Part shown: one piece after another, positions 23,416-35,100 of the stretch
Layout: every line of letters begins with the position of its first letter
How positions within the stretch are numbered: the first letter of the stretch is position 1
NCBI RefSeq assembly: GCF_036588685.1
Contig: NC_086378.1
Span: forward strand, 25,087,578 to 25,151,577
Length of the DNA stretch: 64,000 nt
Source of the DNA: Mytilus trossulus
Taxonomy: Eukaryota > Mollusca > Bivalvia > Mytilida > Mytilidae
Direction: 5' to 3'
Position numbers and translations under genes: made by a program
Notes under the pieces: generated by a model
Databases searched by the model: none
What the model was told of the DNA's origin: nothing
The model's input: only the letters and a program-made list of their open reading frames with translations

Positions 23416-25470
23416 TACATTTTTTAGCTAGGATTATAAAAACACGATTTTCATGAAGTTAAATTTTTAAATTCACCTGTGCACTTTATTGTGAGACCTC
23501 GTGTCATCATGAATTAAATGTTATTGTCTCATGCAACTGCTTACGGAATAATATATGTGATGTGCAATTAGCCAATCAGAATAACGTATTATAATGAAAC
23601 ATACATCTAATGTAATTATTATTGGATGGAATTTCTTCAAGTTGGAATTTTATTAATCGCAAGTATTCATATTTCATTACAATTCAAATATTTTAAATTA
23701 AAAACAAGTTTTTGATGCCTAAACGGAGAAATGAAAAGAACTGAAGGGACTAATTCTTACTTCAATTACTTTTTTAATATTCAATGGATATCTTTCAAAT
23801 TTTGATTTTGTGAAACCAAAAGTTCCATATAATGATAACATATAAAAAAAATACGTGAAAAATATTGTTGGGGTGTCAAAACTCTGACCTGAACGGAAAT
23901 TTAAAAATCTGAATAAGCCTAAAAATTCAACTTAACAAACAAGTTACAATATCAAATTAAAGTTTGAAGTTTTATTTATAAATAATGAATTGTATATTTT
24001 AAATGACAAAATATGTCTTTGTTTGAAAAAAGAGAGGTTATTTTTTTAAAACATTGATTTTAAATTAATTCTATGGAAAATATGGGATCTCTATTTCTTG
24101 AGGAAACCTTGTTGTAGGGGTACATGTGTATCTATGAGTTATGTGAAGAATGTGTTGCCTTCCGAATGGCTTTTTTTGTCATTCAGAGTTTGTTATTGGT
24201 TGTATGCGTCAGTGGGTGGTTCTAATCATGTATTCCACGTATAGTTCCTATAAAATATATATGGTGTAGTTTAACTCCCGATCTACCGATATGTTTTTTA
24301 CAAACTTTCTGTATGATAATGTCCTTGCTTAAAAAAAGTCTATCGCGCTTGGAAAAAGAGATCATAAAAAAACTTTAAATGGATTTAAATTAATGTGGGC
24401 TTCTTTTAATATTTTTTTTCATAAAAAATACAAATTTATTTATCTATATTTCCTATATTCTATGCAAAGCACAACAGGTTAGGGGTCAAATTAAAAACAA
24501 TTGAGTAATAAATTTGGAGGTCACTGTAAGATTTGAAAAGTTGAAAAAGGTTAAGACACAGAAAGTCCGACCTAGGACACAAAGTTTCACATAATTTGTT
24601 TATGATTGTTGAATATATAAAAAAGAAGATGTGGTATGATTTCCAATGAGACAACTATCCACAGAAGAACAAAATGACAAACATTAACAACTATAGGTCA
24701 CCGTACGGCCTTCGACAATGAGCAAAGCCCATACCTCATGGTCAGCTATAAAAGGCCCCGATAATACAATGTAAAACAATTCAAACGAGAAAACTAACGG
24801 CATTATTTATATGAAAAAATGATATATGTTTTTGAAATAATATATTTTTACAACACATATTCATTTTACAAAATTAGGAAATTGCTCATTAGCCTTGATA
24901 AATGAATAATAATCAAATTTTAATCAAGCAGGATATGTTTTTTTTGTGGCCATCAGGAACCACAATGAGAAATTGTTTTCTTCACTATCAGAGATCATCA
25001 TTATTTGTTTAAAACACACATTGAATATATCTTGTAGTTTAAAAACGTTTTCCCAAATGATTTTTTTTTTCAATTTTCAACGAAAAGAAATTTCAAAACA
25101 GAATATAGACATTTTGTCCGTGTATTCTTATCTTTAACGTACTATGTCTTGTGACTTTCTGTCCTACATGTTCCGTGATTCATAAATTAGTATTTCTAAA
25201 TTGTAGACCTCCTGGCCATAACATTGTTTTTTAAATGAAGCGAATAGAATGTTCTATATTTGTTCTATATTTCATGATTCACACATGTCATAATGAGTCT
25301 GGTTGATGGTTATTCAATTTTTTTATTTTTTTTTTAAATTTTCAGCCATTTTTTCTCTATTATTTCTTAAAGTTAAGATACCTACTATTCTTTTCTTCTT
25401 CTCTACTTTAATTACCCATTTTTCTATATATTTTTTTAATCCTAACCCTATACTGATTCATCACCCTTAG
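23416..25470. other. gene-free AT-rich stretch
   Basis: Only one dispersed repeat copy (24614-24805) was recognised. Open frames here are short and low-complexity. Confidence 0.4.
24614..24805 (+). repeat. copy of the GAAGATGTGG dispersed repeat (first about 190 bp)
   Basis: A well-preserved head (GAAGATGTGGTATGATTTCC), the GTCACCGTACGGCCTTCG segment, AATGAGCAAAGCCCATACC, CAGCTATAAAAGGCCCC and CAAACGAGAAAACTAACGGC appear in family order. Confidence 0.8.
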
Positions 25471-26257
25471 GGTCCGGTCAATATTTAATGGGGGGGGGGG
25501 GCGGTGCAATTCATATTTCTCCCTGTTTAAAAATCTATGTCCTACCCTCTGAATGTACCAAAAAAGTTTTTGTCCTATATGAAATAAATCTAAACTAGCT
25601 TGAAGAAGGCAAGTACGATTCTTTTTCAATTTCACTTTCGCATTCTTTTATGAAGAGTAATACACTATAGTTTATGAACAATTTGTATAATCTTTTTTTT
25701 TTATTATAATTTTTTTTACTTCTGTCTTTTGGCTTTGTTTTTTTCTTAATTTTCTAGTTAAAAAGTTTTATTGTTAAATAGTTTTCCTTATTTTTAAAGA
25801 TGTAAATTTTATTTATTCCTACCTTTATTCAATGATTTGCATTTGTTTAATTTGAACAACACTGCTGGCACTATATCATATGTTAAAAAGAATGATTAAT
25901 TTTATAATTTTGGTTTGTTATTATTTATTTCATATGTATGTCTATTTTTTTCAACCTTTTTAAAATCATTTCATGATATAAATATATGTCTAGATTTGAA
26001 ATTGTATTTCCATTGTTGTTACTTGTTTGTTCCTCAATTAATCTTGACCACCATTTAAGTTTTTTTTTTGTGTATAATTTGTATATATAGCCCATTTTCT
26101 ACATTCATGCATACATATGCCATTAAAAATATTGCGTTCCTATCAGTGCTTAAGACTAAATAAGTAGAAGTCCTATCAAAAATAAAATTAAAATAAATGA
26201 GTGTCCTATTACGTTTTTCACCGGTCCCAAACCCCCCAAAAAAATATTGACCGGTCC
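25471..26257. mobile_element. 787-bp element with GGTCCGGTCAATATTT inverted ends
   Basis: The left end GGTCCGGTCAATATTT followed by a G run is mirrored by a C run, then AAAATATTGACCGGTCC at the right end. The interior is AT-rich with a fragmentary CCTACCCTCTG/TTTTTGTCCTATATG segment and no transposase frame. Confidence 0.55.
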
Positions 26258-26892
26258 TTTATATACCCTATAGTTTACCTACAGTTGATTTTTTCTATTC
26301 GAGAAAAGTTTTAAAATAAAACTTCTAATGAATCTTATTAAAACAGTTAGTTTAAAACTTGTCTTTAATATTCATAATCTCAGCTTTTTGTGTCAGATAT
26401 TAAGTGCTCCTAGCATAAATAAATGAAGCAAGTAAGCATCTCTAACAAGGATACCTCTTTTAATACACATTCCATGTAATAATTAAATCAAAATTGATCT
26501 TTTTGAACTATTTGAGTACATCGGAAACTCCTGGTACAAATGTTATATGCTGTGCAATTCATTTGCACAAATTAGCATACATTTCTGACTATATATTTTC
26601 TCTTCAAAAAATACATTTCATAATTACTTACGGAGAAAACTGTTATATTTTACATACTTGATATATTCTAAATATAAAGTGTAAATACATGTATGTGCGA
26701 AGATGAATAGAAAAAAAAACACATTTACTTTTTTAAAGGTTTTATTCGGTTAAAATATAATACACCATTTGTAATGGTAATAAAATACTTGCCACTGGAC
26801 ATTAATTAAGAAAATACCTATCACTTATTTTAACATTTTTAGTAGACACATCGATGCTTATTCGTTTGATTGTATGTTTTTTCTCTCTCAAA

Positions 26893-26985
26893 ATATATAA
26901 AAGAAGATGTGGTATAATTAGCAATGAGACAACTCTCCACAAGAGTGCAAATGACACAGAAATTAACAACTATTGATCACCGTTA
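26893..26985 (+). repeat. short copy of the GAAGATGTGG dispersed repeat
   Basis: AAGAAGATGTGGTATAATTAGC, GAGACAACTCTCCAC and GACACAGAAATTAACAAC follow the family head; truncated after about 90 bp. Confidence 0.7.
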
Positions 26986-27910
26986 GTTGAATATTCTTTT
27001 CGTCGTTGTTATTTTTTTGTCGTGTTGTTTCATATGAATATCGACCTGCTTGATATCTTCGTTTTTTATATAGAGATAAATGGCATTAATTTTAATGCAA
27101 ATCTATATATAACTAGACTTCTGTTTACATTTGATATTTTAAAATCATAATTTTACCCTCACACCTGAAAGGTTTATATTGTAATTCACTTTCCGTCCAT
27201 CTGTTAAAAAAGGGTTTCATTGGTCTTGGAAAACAACCGAATCATTTGTGAAAAGTAAGTCTTTATAAATATAATTAAAAGTGTGGATACAGATCAGTGC
27301 GGATAGCAATTGTTGAAATTATGTTAGTATGTTTGACAGCGTTTTCCCCACTGAGTTCATGTATTGGTTATGACACACCAAATGTTATTATATGTATAAA
27401 TAGAGTTAAGAATAGTTAATGGTCTTTTATGATCAAATTGATTTTAGAATCTGTGTTAAAACATAATTTGATCCATGTTACCACAAAAAATAACACCGTA
27501 CTAAGATGCAAGGCAAAGTTGGAATACAAATGTTTTGCTCTTTAGTTTTCGCTGTACACCATTTTTTGTAAGACCTGTTTTATTTGCTGAGATTCATTTA
27601 AGGAATGTTGTTTAATCTGAAATTGAATGCTGTAAAATAGTGTGAAGGGGGTGCTTAAATTGTTTTAACATCAGCTAGGAGCTTAATAGGATTCTTTATC
27701 TTGAAAATATCGTCTTAAAAAGATGATATTGTTTATATCCCGTCTGTTCAAAAGATTGATAACACTATACCGTAAGGCGTCCGACATTAAATTGACCGGA
27801 TAAAGTACCAGTACTCTTATATATTCCTGTAAGGTCAGAAACCCTATGTTAAACTTACAGACCCAACTATATTGCGCCCTATAGCTATGTCAGTATATTA
27901 ATTTTTTTTT

Positions 27911-28060
27911 TGGGGGGGGGGGGGTCGAAGGGGTCATGATCTCGAAATCCCTGGCTTACAAACATACAACCCGAGATCCCGAATCCAGAAGGGATCAATT
28001 CTGTAATTCCGAGCTTAAAAACACCCGATCCCGAACAGGTCCTGCCCTCTTAGTTGTTCA
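27911..28060. repeat. G-run plus CCCGAGATCCCGAA low-complexity repeat fragment
   Basis: A 13-base G run is followed by several permutations of GATCYCGAA and CCCGATCCCG. It probably belongs to a dispersed element; its ends are not defined. Confidence 0.4.
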
Positions 28061-29070
28061 AGGTGGTATAATAAGTCAAGATAGTCTCAAGCAATGTATC
28101 TTTCATAAACAAATTAAAAGACATATGGTGATTTTGGATTTACCCACGTACTTAAAACCTAAGTTTCATTTGTTTATGCTCAGATTGCCAAAAACATTGA
28201 CCCAGCTAAATCACACATTTTTCTGAGCGTTTCGATGAAAATTGAATAATAAGGAACATTTTCTTTTTCCCAATTAATACTGGTGTAAAACTTGTTATCG
28301 TCTCTTCAAATCTACAATTTCCAAATAGTGATTATTGTTTTGTGCGCTTTAAAATCTTTTTTTAGATGATAAGTATATACATTTAAATTTAATAACTGGT
28401 GTCACAAAATTTTAGTCAGCAAATATTTTTCACTTCCAAAAAAACATTCTCAGTTTAAGGATGTACACCTAGAGAAGCCAAACATTTCTAGAATTTAACT
28501 TTTTCTAAATCTGATTTTTGTATCACATGTTTTAGGAATAATTCAATAACGAGATTTCAACAAGACTGAAACACTTTAAACATGTATCGATTTGTTTGTA
28601 ACGATTTCAATTGTATGTTTCTATGTCCCGGAAAATCTGTTTCCTAGCAATAAATGGGAACAGGAATATTTACAATAAAAAAAACCCCCCAAAAAAACCT
28701 AATCCAAGATGTTTGTTTCAATAGCGAAACCTTTCCTTAAATTCATCTAAAATATCAACACGATGTTAGAAATCGAAGAAAGAGTGCCTTTTCAACATTT
28801 ATTTAGGATTGATTTAATATTGTGCATTTCATCTCAAATTATATTCATATACTATGTTTTATTAGGTTTTTTTCTTATGATCGAGAACAAATACATGTTA
28901 CAAAAATATGTAACAGGTGGATCTTCCTTTTGCGTGACAATTTTTCCAAATATGTTTATCTGGATCGATCGGGTTAACAGGATAGAGAATTATTATGCGC
29001 TTAAAACGAAAGACGTATGGTCTTTTATACTGCACTCGTTCTATTTGAGCAGTCAAAATGCGGTGACTGT

Positions 29071-29238
29071 ATTTAATGAATGGCTATTATTTATTTTGAT
29101 TTTATTGAACCATAAAACTAATTTTTGACTCTTCACATTGAATAATCCGCGAAGCGGATTATGTAAAATGTGAAGAGTCAAAAATTAGTTTTATGGTTCA
29201 ATAAGATCAAAATAAATCATTGCCATTCATTATAAATA
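29071..29238. mobile_element. fold-back element, about 76-bp arms
   Basis: The left arm (AATGAATGGC...TTTGACTCTTCACATT...ATAATCCGC) is mirrored by the right arm (GCGGATTAT...AATGTGAAGAGTCAAA...GCCATTCATT) with few mismatches around the centre GAA. Open frames running through it (28763-29128, 29220-29486) are not supported as genes. Confidence 0.75.
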
Positions 29239-29844
29239 AATTTCTATCAAAAATAAGGCCCAAAGAACTTTTTATATTATTTATATTAACAATAACAAGC
29301 GTACACACATGTTGGCGTATGAATACTCAACGTCAGAGTGGGCGTGTCGCCATCAAAATTGACAACATTGAAAATAAAACTAATAATTTTAACCAATCAG
29401 AAGACAGTAAAAACACCAAATTTATTTATATTTCTTTGAAATATACAGTCACTGACCTGATATCACTTTTCCTCAAGAATATTTAAATAGAAATTGCCGA
29501 AATTGTAATTTATTATTCATACGACCAATTCAACCTGTTCTTGTTTCCAATGTATACAACGACTCAAACTTATTTCTTTTACAATTTTTAGAAGAAAAAA
29601 ATATTTCACTTAAATCATTATGTTTTATGCTTATTGTTGATATTTTAGTTCATTCTCAAACAATTCCTTCACCCTCGATTAAGGATTTCATTAGGAAATG
29701 TACATTTCATTGTGGTGTATATTTCTCCGCCTGCATGATATGAGGCCTTTTTATAAAAGGATAAGCTTCCAAATATTTAAATCAAATTAAAAAATTAACA
29801 CATTAAACAACAATTGAAAATGTTTTTTTTAGATTGCAGTATAA
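29239..29844. other. gene-free stretch between two fold-back elements
   Basis: AT-rich sequence with no exon signal or repeat family recognised. Confidence 0.4.
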
Positions 29845-29996
29845 AGACAATAATAGTGCATTGACTTAATTGACATATCAACGATATAAGGATTCGGCAC
29901 GAAACGGGGAAAATGCTCGGCAAAGCCTCACTTTCCCCGTTTCTAAGCCTCATCCTTATATCGTTGATATGTCCAGTCAATGCACTATTATTGTCT
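29845..29996. mobile_element. fold-back element, about 65-bp arms
   Basis: The left arm (AGACAATAATAGTGCATTGA...CAACGATATAAGGAT...AAACGGGGAAA) is mirrored by TTTCCCCGTTT...ATCCTTATATCGTTG...TCAATGCACTATTATTGTCT. The central loop is about 20 bases. No clear target duplication. Confidence 0.8.
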
Positions 29997-31924
29997 ATCT
30001 ATGCTAAGAGTATGAACCTACAGTTTTTTTATTTCATGGTTTGACGAAAGTTTCTCATTTTTCACCTATTCAATTTAAATATGCAATAAAAATATAGTAC
30101 CTTCTTTTAGGAATAAGTTAGGTCAGCATTTTAGACATTATTTGACATTTCTATCCAATGCAATGGAAAACTTTTTGTTTCAAATTCAAAACTTCGTTGA
30201 AACATCTGGATTTTTTCCTTTTGGGTCACCATCTTTGTCCGTAATTTTGTTTGCATTATTTGTCATTTCTACCATTTTTGGTTTATTAAAATCACAATAA
30301 ATCAGGAAATATATCTTGACAAACTTCGAAGCCAAACATGTGGCAGCGAAAACTTATTTGTTAATAACAGACGCTGGCTAGAGGTATAGGGGAGGGTTCA
30401 AATGTCATGTTTAACCCTTCCGCATTTTTGCGCCTGTCCCAAGTCAGAGAGCCTCAGGTCTTTGTTACGAAGTATTTTTTTTTTAATTTAAGTTTGATTT
30501 GGAGTTTTTTTCATTCAACTAGTACTTATGCTGTTTCGAGTCCAACTAAATAATACCTCCGTTTTCGTGATTTTTACTCCGTGTTGAAGAGCAAATAATA
30601 AATTACAATAATCACGACCCCTTTCATTTAGCAAACGTGAAAGCACGCCCGTAATACATACGTGAAAAACCAGGCCTCGTGTAGGGTGAATTGACATCTC
30701 GCTGCAACCAGATGACTCCACGAGGGGTTGCATTTTCAATAATTTCTGTCCTCTATTAAAACTTGTAAATTCCAGAAGCCGTTCAAATCTCCTACTCTTT
30801 AACCTCGACCTATCTTGCAGAATCTACCTAATGCGTATTTGGTCTTGTCTCAAAATATACATGAGTTATTTTCCTGTTATTTAAGAAATCCATAATAATT
30901 AAACAATATTGAGAGAACTCATTTATACACGTTAATGAAACATTGCAGACCATAATATAAATAAAAGCCTTTTCAGAATTCCGGATAGATTTAATATTTT
31001 TATGTGTACAAAATAACTAACAAGTATAGTTAGGATTTTTTTAATCAAAATTGATATCACATGAAGCAACTTCCTGAATAACGAATGACATTGGTATGAT
31101 CTTATAAATATACGGAGATGTGGTATGAAATGGTCAATGAGACAAAATAACGAAGATGTTAGCAACTATCATGAGATTGCCTTACGACCGTCAACAATGA
31201 ACAAAACCCTATACTGCATGCATAGCGATTTATAAGGCCCGATTAGTTCATTTTTGTATATTTACGATATACGAAGCACGTGTTTCTTAAACACATATAA
31301 TATTAGAAATAATTATTAGACACACGACATGGGTAAAATCTGTTTGTTCTTACTGTGTTCAAATCTGGATAAAACACACCAAACTACCTCACATATACTG
31401 CACAGTTCAACAGTACTTTTACCTTTAGGGGCAGTTCCTAGATTTTTTAAGGGGGTTTTCCTAAAAAAAAATATCACTGAGTGTAGCGAGACTAAAATTT
31501 GCATTTGACAATTTTATGCTAAAACATCATATTTTCCAATTACAGGATGTGCCATTAAATATGTTATGATTATTTTTGTTCAATATAAATCTCAGTGTTT
31601 TACACTTCACAGTCAAACCAGATAAAACTGATGTAGTAGTCTCAAACTAAATGTTTGTCCATATGGTGATGCATATACTCATATACCAAATACACGCGAT
31701 TTTTGTATTAAGTTCTTCGTGTGCGAGTTCTTGCATGTTAAATACTCCTATATGATCGACATTTACAAATGTTTTCGGGATAACTTATATAACGTAAGAT
31801 TTAATGTTACAGTTGATGATAATGACTGCGGCTTAACAGAGTAGCAAGGCATCCGTAAACAAACACATAGTACCAGTCCATCTCAACCACTAAGCATTAT
31901 TTTTTATTTATGTCAATAGATAGA
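29997..31924. other. gene-free stretch upstream of FoxH
   Basis: Holds one diverged dispersed repeat (31108-31250). Short open frames at 30515-30739 and 30932-31165 (minus) have no recognisable domain. Confidence 0.4.
31108..31250 (+). repeat. diverged copy of the GAAGATGTGG dispersed repeat
   Basis: GGAGATGTGGTATGAAATGG, GATTGCCTTACGACCGTC and AACAATGAACAAAACCCTAT match the family in order. Confidence 0.6.
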
Positions 31925-32048
31925 TGTATATAGTCGCCGTAGGGTGTTCCTCATTGTTGAAGGGCTTACGGTTACCTATAGTTGGTGCAACTTCTTCGTC
32001 TTTTAGTATCTGGTGAAAGGCTTTGGTCTCATTTGCAATCATACCACG
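31925..32048 (-). repeat. inverted copy of the GAAGATGTGG dispersed repeat next to FoxH
   Basis: Reads as the complement of the family head: CATTGTTGAAGGGCTTACGG, TATAGTTG and CTCATTTGCAATCATACCAC. It ends about 40 bp before the acceptor preceding the first identified FoxH coding exon. Confidence 0.65.
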
Positions 32049-32121
32049 TTTTCATACTTTCAACAACAATTTTCTTATTCATTTTCAGATAAATTACTAC
32101 ATACTACTACCCAGAAAATTT

Positions 32122-35100
32122 ATGATGGATCCCAGTTTTGCATTCTGCAGTTACTATCCTGACATTTACCAACAGCCATACACACATCCAGCTTCATCAC
32201 CATATAGGTAAGACATTTTAGTATTTAACAATGTGTCAGTCAAATATTGGAAGAAGCAATCTAGTCAAGTGTTTCAGTCTTGCAGTGGCGGATCCAGAAC
32301 TTTCCAAAAAAAAAAAGGAGAGTGACTGACTTAAGGGGGCCCCTACCCAGTCATGCTTCAGTGATTCCTTATATCAAACAAATCCCCCTGGATCCGCTTA
32401 CCGACCGTGCAAGGGCTGTATAGCCAGTCAAGGTCGTTAAAAACTTCCATTTGTTTGGATCCGCTTACGTCTTGTACATTCTCTGCTTTCAAATATTCAA
32501 CTTGAGCGTTCCTTATAAAGGTCAATGCAGGACAGCGCCTCCGAAGTATGTTATTATTAAACGTGTGGTTTTCATTTATCTCACCTGGCCCAAAGGGCCA
32601 AGTGAGCTTTTCTCATCACTTGGCGTCCGTCCTCCGTCGTCCGTCCTCGTTAACTTTAACAAAAAAAAATTTCCTCTGAAACTACTGGGCCAAATTAAAC
32701 CAAACTTGGCCACAATCATCATTTGGGAATCTAGTTTAAAAATGTGTGGCGTGACCCGGCCAACCAACCAAGATGGCCGCCATGGCTAAAAATAGAACAT
32801 AGGGGTAAAATGCAGTTTTTGGCTTTAATATAACTCGAAAACCAAAGCATTTAGAGCAAATCTGACTCGGGTAAAATTGTTTATCAGGTTAAGATCTATC
32901 TGCCCTGAAATTTACAGATGGATTGGACAACCCGTTGTTGGGTTGCTGTCACTAAATTGGTAATTTTAAGGAAAATTTACCGTTTATAGTTATTATCTTG
33001 AATATTATTATAGATTGAGATAAATGTAAACAGAAATTATGTTCAGCAAAGTAAGATTTACAAATAGGTCAACAAAAAGTAAACGAAATGGTCAGTTGGC
33101 CCCTTTATGAGTTATTGCCCTTTATAGTCAATTTTAACCATTTTTCATAAATCTAAGTAATCTTTTACCAAAATCTTCTCTGAAACTACTGGGCCAAATT
33201 AACTCAAACTTGGCAACAATCATCTTTGGGGTATCTTGTTTAAAAAAATGTGTCCGGTGACCCGGCCATCCAACGAAGATGGCCACCACGGCTAAAATTA
33301 GAACATAGTGTTAAAATGCAGTTTTTGGCTTAATAAATAACTAAAAAACCAAAGCATTAAGAGCTTATTAGGTCAAGATCTATCTTGCTGTTTTTGGTTA
33401 TTATCTCGGATATTATTATGGATAGAGATAAACTGTAAACAGCAATAATGTTTCGCATAGTAAGATTTACAAATAATTCTACATAACCAAATTGGTCAAT
33501 TGACCCCCTAAGGAGTAATTGTTCTTTATAGTCAATTTTTAACAATTTTTATAAAATTTATAGATTTTTCCTAACTTTTCCACTGAAACAACTGGGCCAA
33601 GTTCATTATAGATAGAGATAATTGTAAGCAGCAACAATGTTCAGTAAAGTAAGATAAACAAACCCATCACCATCACCAAAACATTATTTTGTCATGAATC
33701 CATCTGCTTACTTTTGTTAAATATTCACATAGACTAAGGTGAGCGACCTAGGCTCTTTAGAGCCTCTAGTTATGTCTTATATGCAATAACATCGTGTGTA
33801 GTAATATAAGAATGTATTTGAATACAACTTCCTAATTATTATTCTGGACGCATCTCGAACATCACAAACTTATTCGTGTAATCGCACATCCAAATTTTTG
33901 AAATTTTATAAACAAACATAAGAAATAACCGATTGACAAAACATAGGAAACACACTTCCTTATCAAAAATTATAAAAAAGCGAAAAACAAATCATATTCT
34001 ATCTTTCTGAATTAAAAAAATGTGGGAAAAGATCTTCAATTTTTCAAAATTTGGATATTAAGAGAATCTCAGTTTTTAATGAAATTACAGAATAATAATA
34101 AACCTATATCATATTTCATGTAAGTCTTTAAACATTGATAAATTTTAGCTATCCCTATTTTGGTACAGAAAACCAGAAAAATCATGCAGATCCCGATTTA
34201 TTCTTTGCTTTAACTTAATTTGTATAAGTGAATCGTATTAGCAGGACACTTGCTATGATGTTTCTTTGAATGCTGTTTTTAACACACACTAGACTTGTTT
34301 TTCTCTTAAGAATTGCTTTACATCTTTTCCATCCCTGGCTTACTATACACGATGATTCAGTTCATTGATGAATAACGTCATATAGAAAACTTGTTTCCAT
34401 TTACAGCCTTGTCCTTTCGTCGTTGGTGTTGGTATGCTGTCTTTCATGCTCACTTACATTTATAAAATGCTAAAGTGATTCGAATATTTTATATATCAAA
34501 ATCTGTATAAAAGTTTTTTCGTGCTTTTTGTTTTTATCGAAGTAGTGCCATTGATTTCAAATTGAAACTCTAACTACAATTTCTAGGATCTATTGCACCA
34601 TCTATGACGGATGCTTTGAACAGATAGAGTAACTGAATTGCTGATACTATTATTATTGTAAATCGAGCATTTTTCAATATAATATGTAATAAATTTGGCT
34701 TTGCATCCAGGTTAACTGACTTACTATATGTGTAACTAAGAGCAAAACTACTACACAGGTCTGTTTTCCCTTCAGCTCCATTTTTATATTTATTGGTTGA
34801 TTGGGTGCTCGTATACAGCAATACTAAAACAGATATTCACTTAATCATTGCTTTCGAAACATTACAAATAAATCATGCTAAAAAAGAGTTACTATGAACA
34901 ATCCGATCACAATACTTATCCACTGAAAACAACACAGCAAACATTTGTCGCTAATAAAACATTTGACCCTACACGAACCACGCTATACTACATCTTCTGA
35001 TTTTCTGGTTAGCTTAGAAAATGGAAGTTCTTTTACCAATACACGACAGTGTGTCAGTGTAAAACTTTGAACTAAAGCTTGCTAGTTGACCCAAAGGACA

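Larger units (their letters stand above)
26258..28762. other. gene-free stretch with two repeat fragments
   Basis: Contains a short GAAGATGTGG repeat (26893-26985) and a G-run followed by a GATCCCGAA-type segment (27911-28060). An open frame at 27936-28226 lies largely in that repeat. Confidence 0.4.

Noticed and set aside
28763..29486. Two consecutive hydrophobic open frames
   Set aside because: They are separated by a fold-back element, show no family resemblance, and AT-rich composition explains the hydrophobic residues. They remain possible but unsupported.
32451..32789. 112-codon open frame
   Set aside because: It spans the start of the Helitron-like repeat and has no domain.
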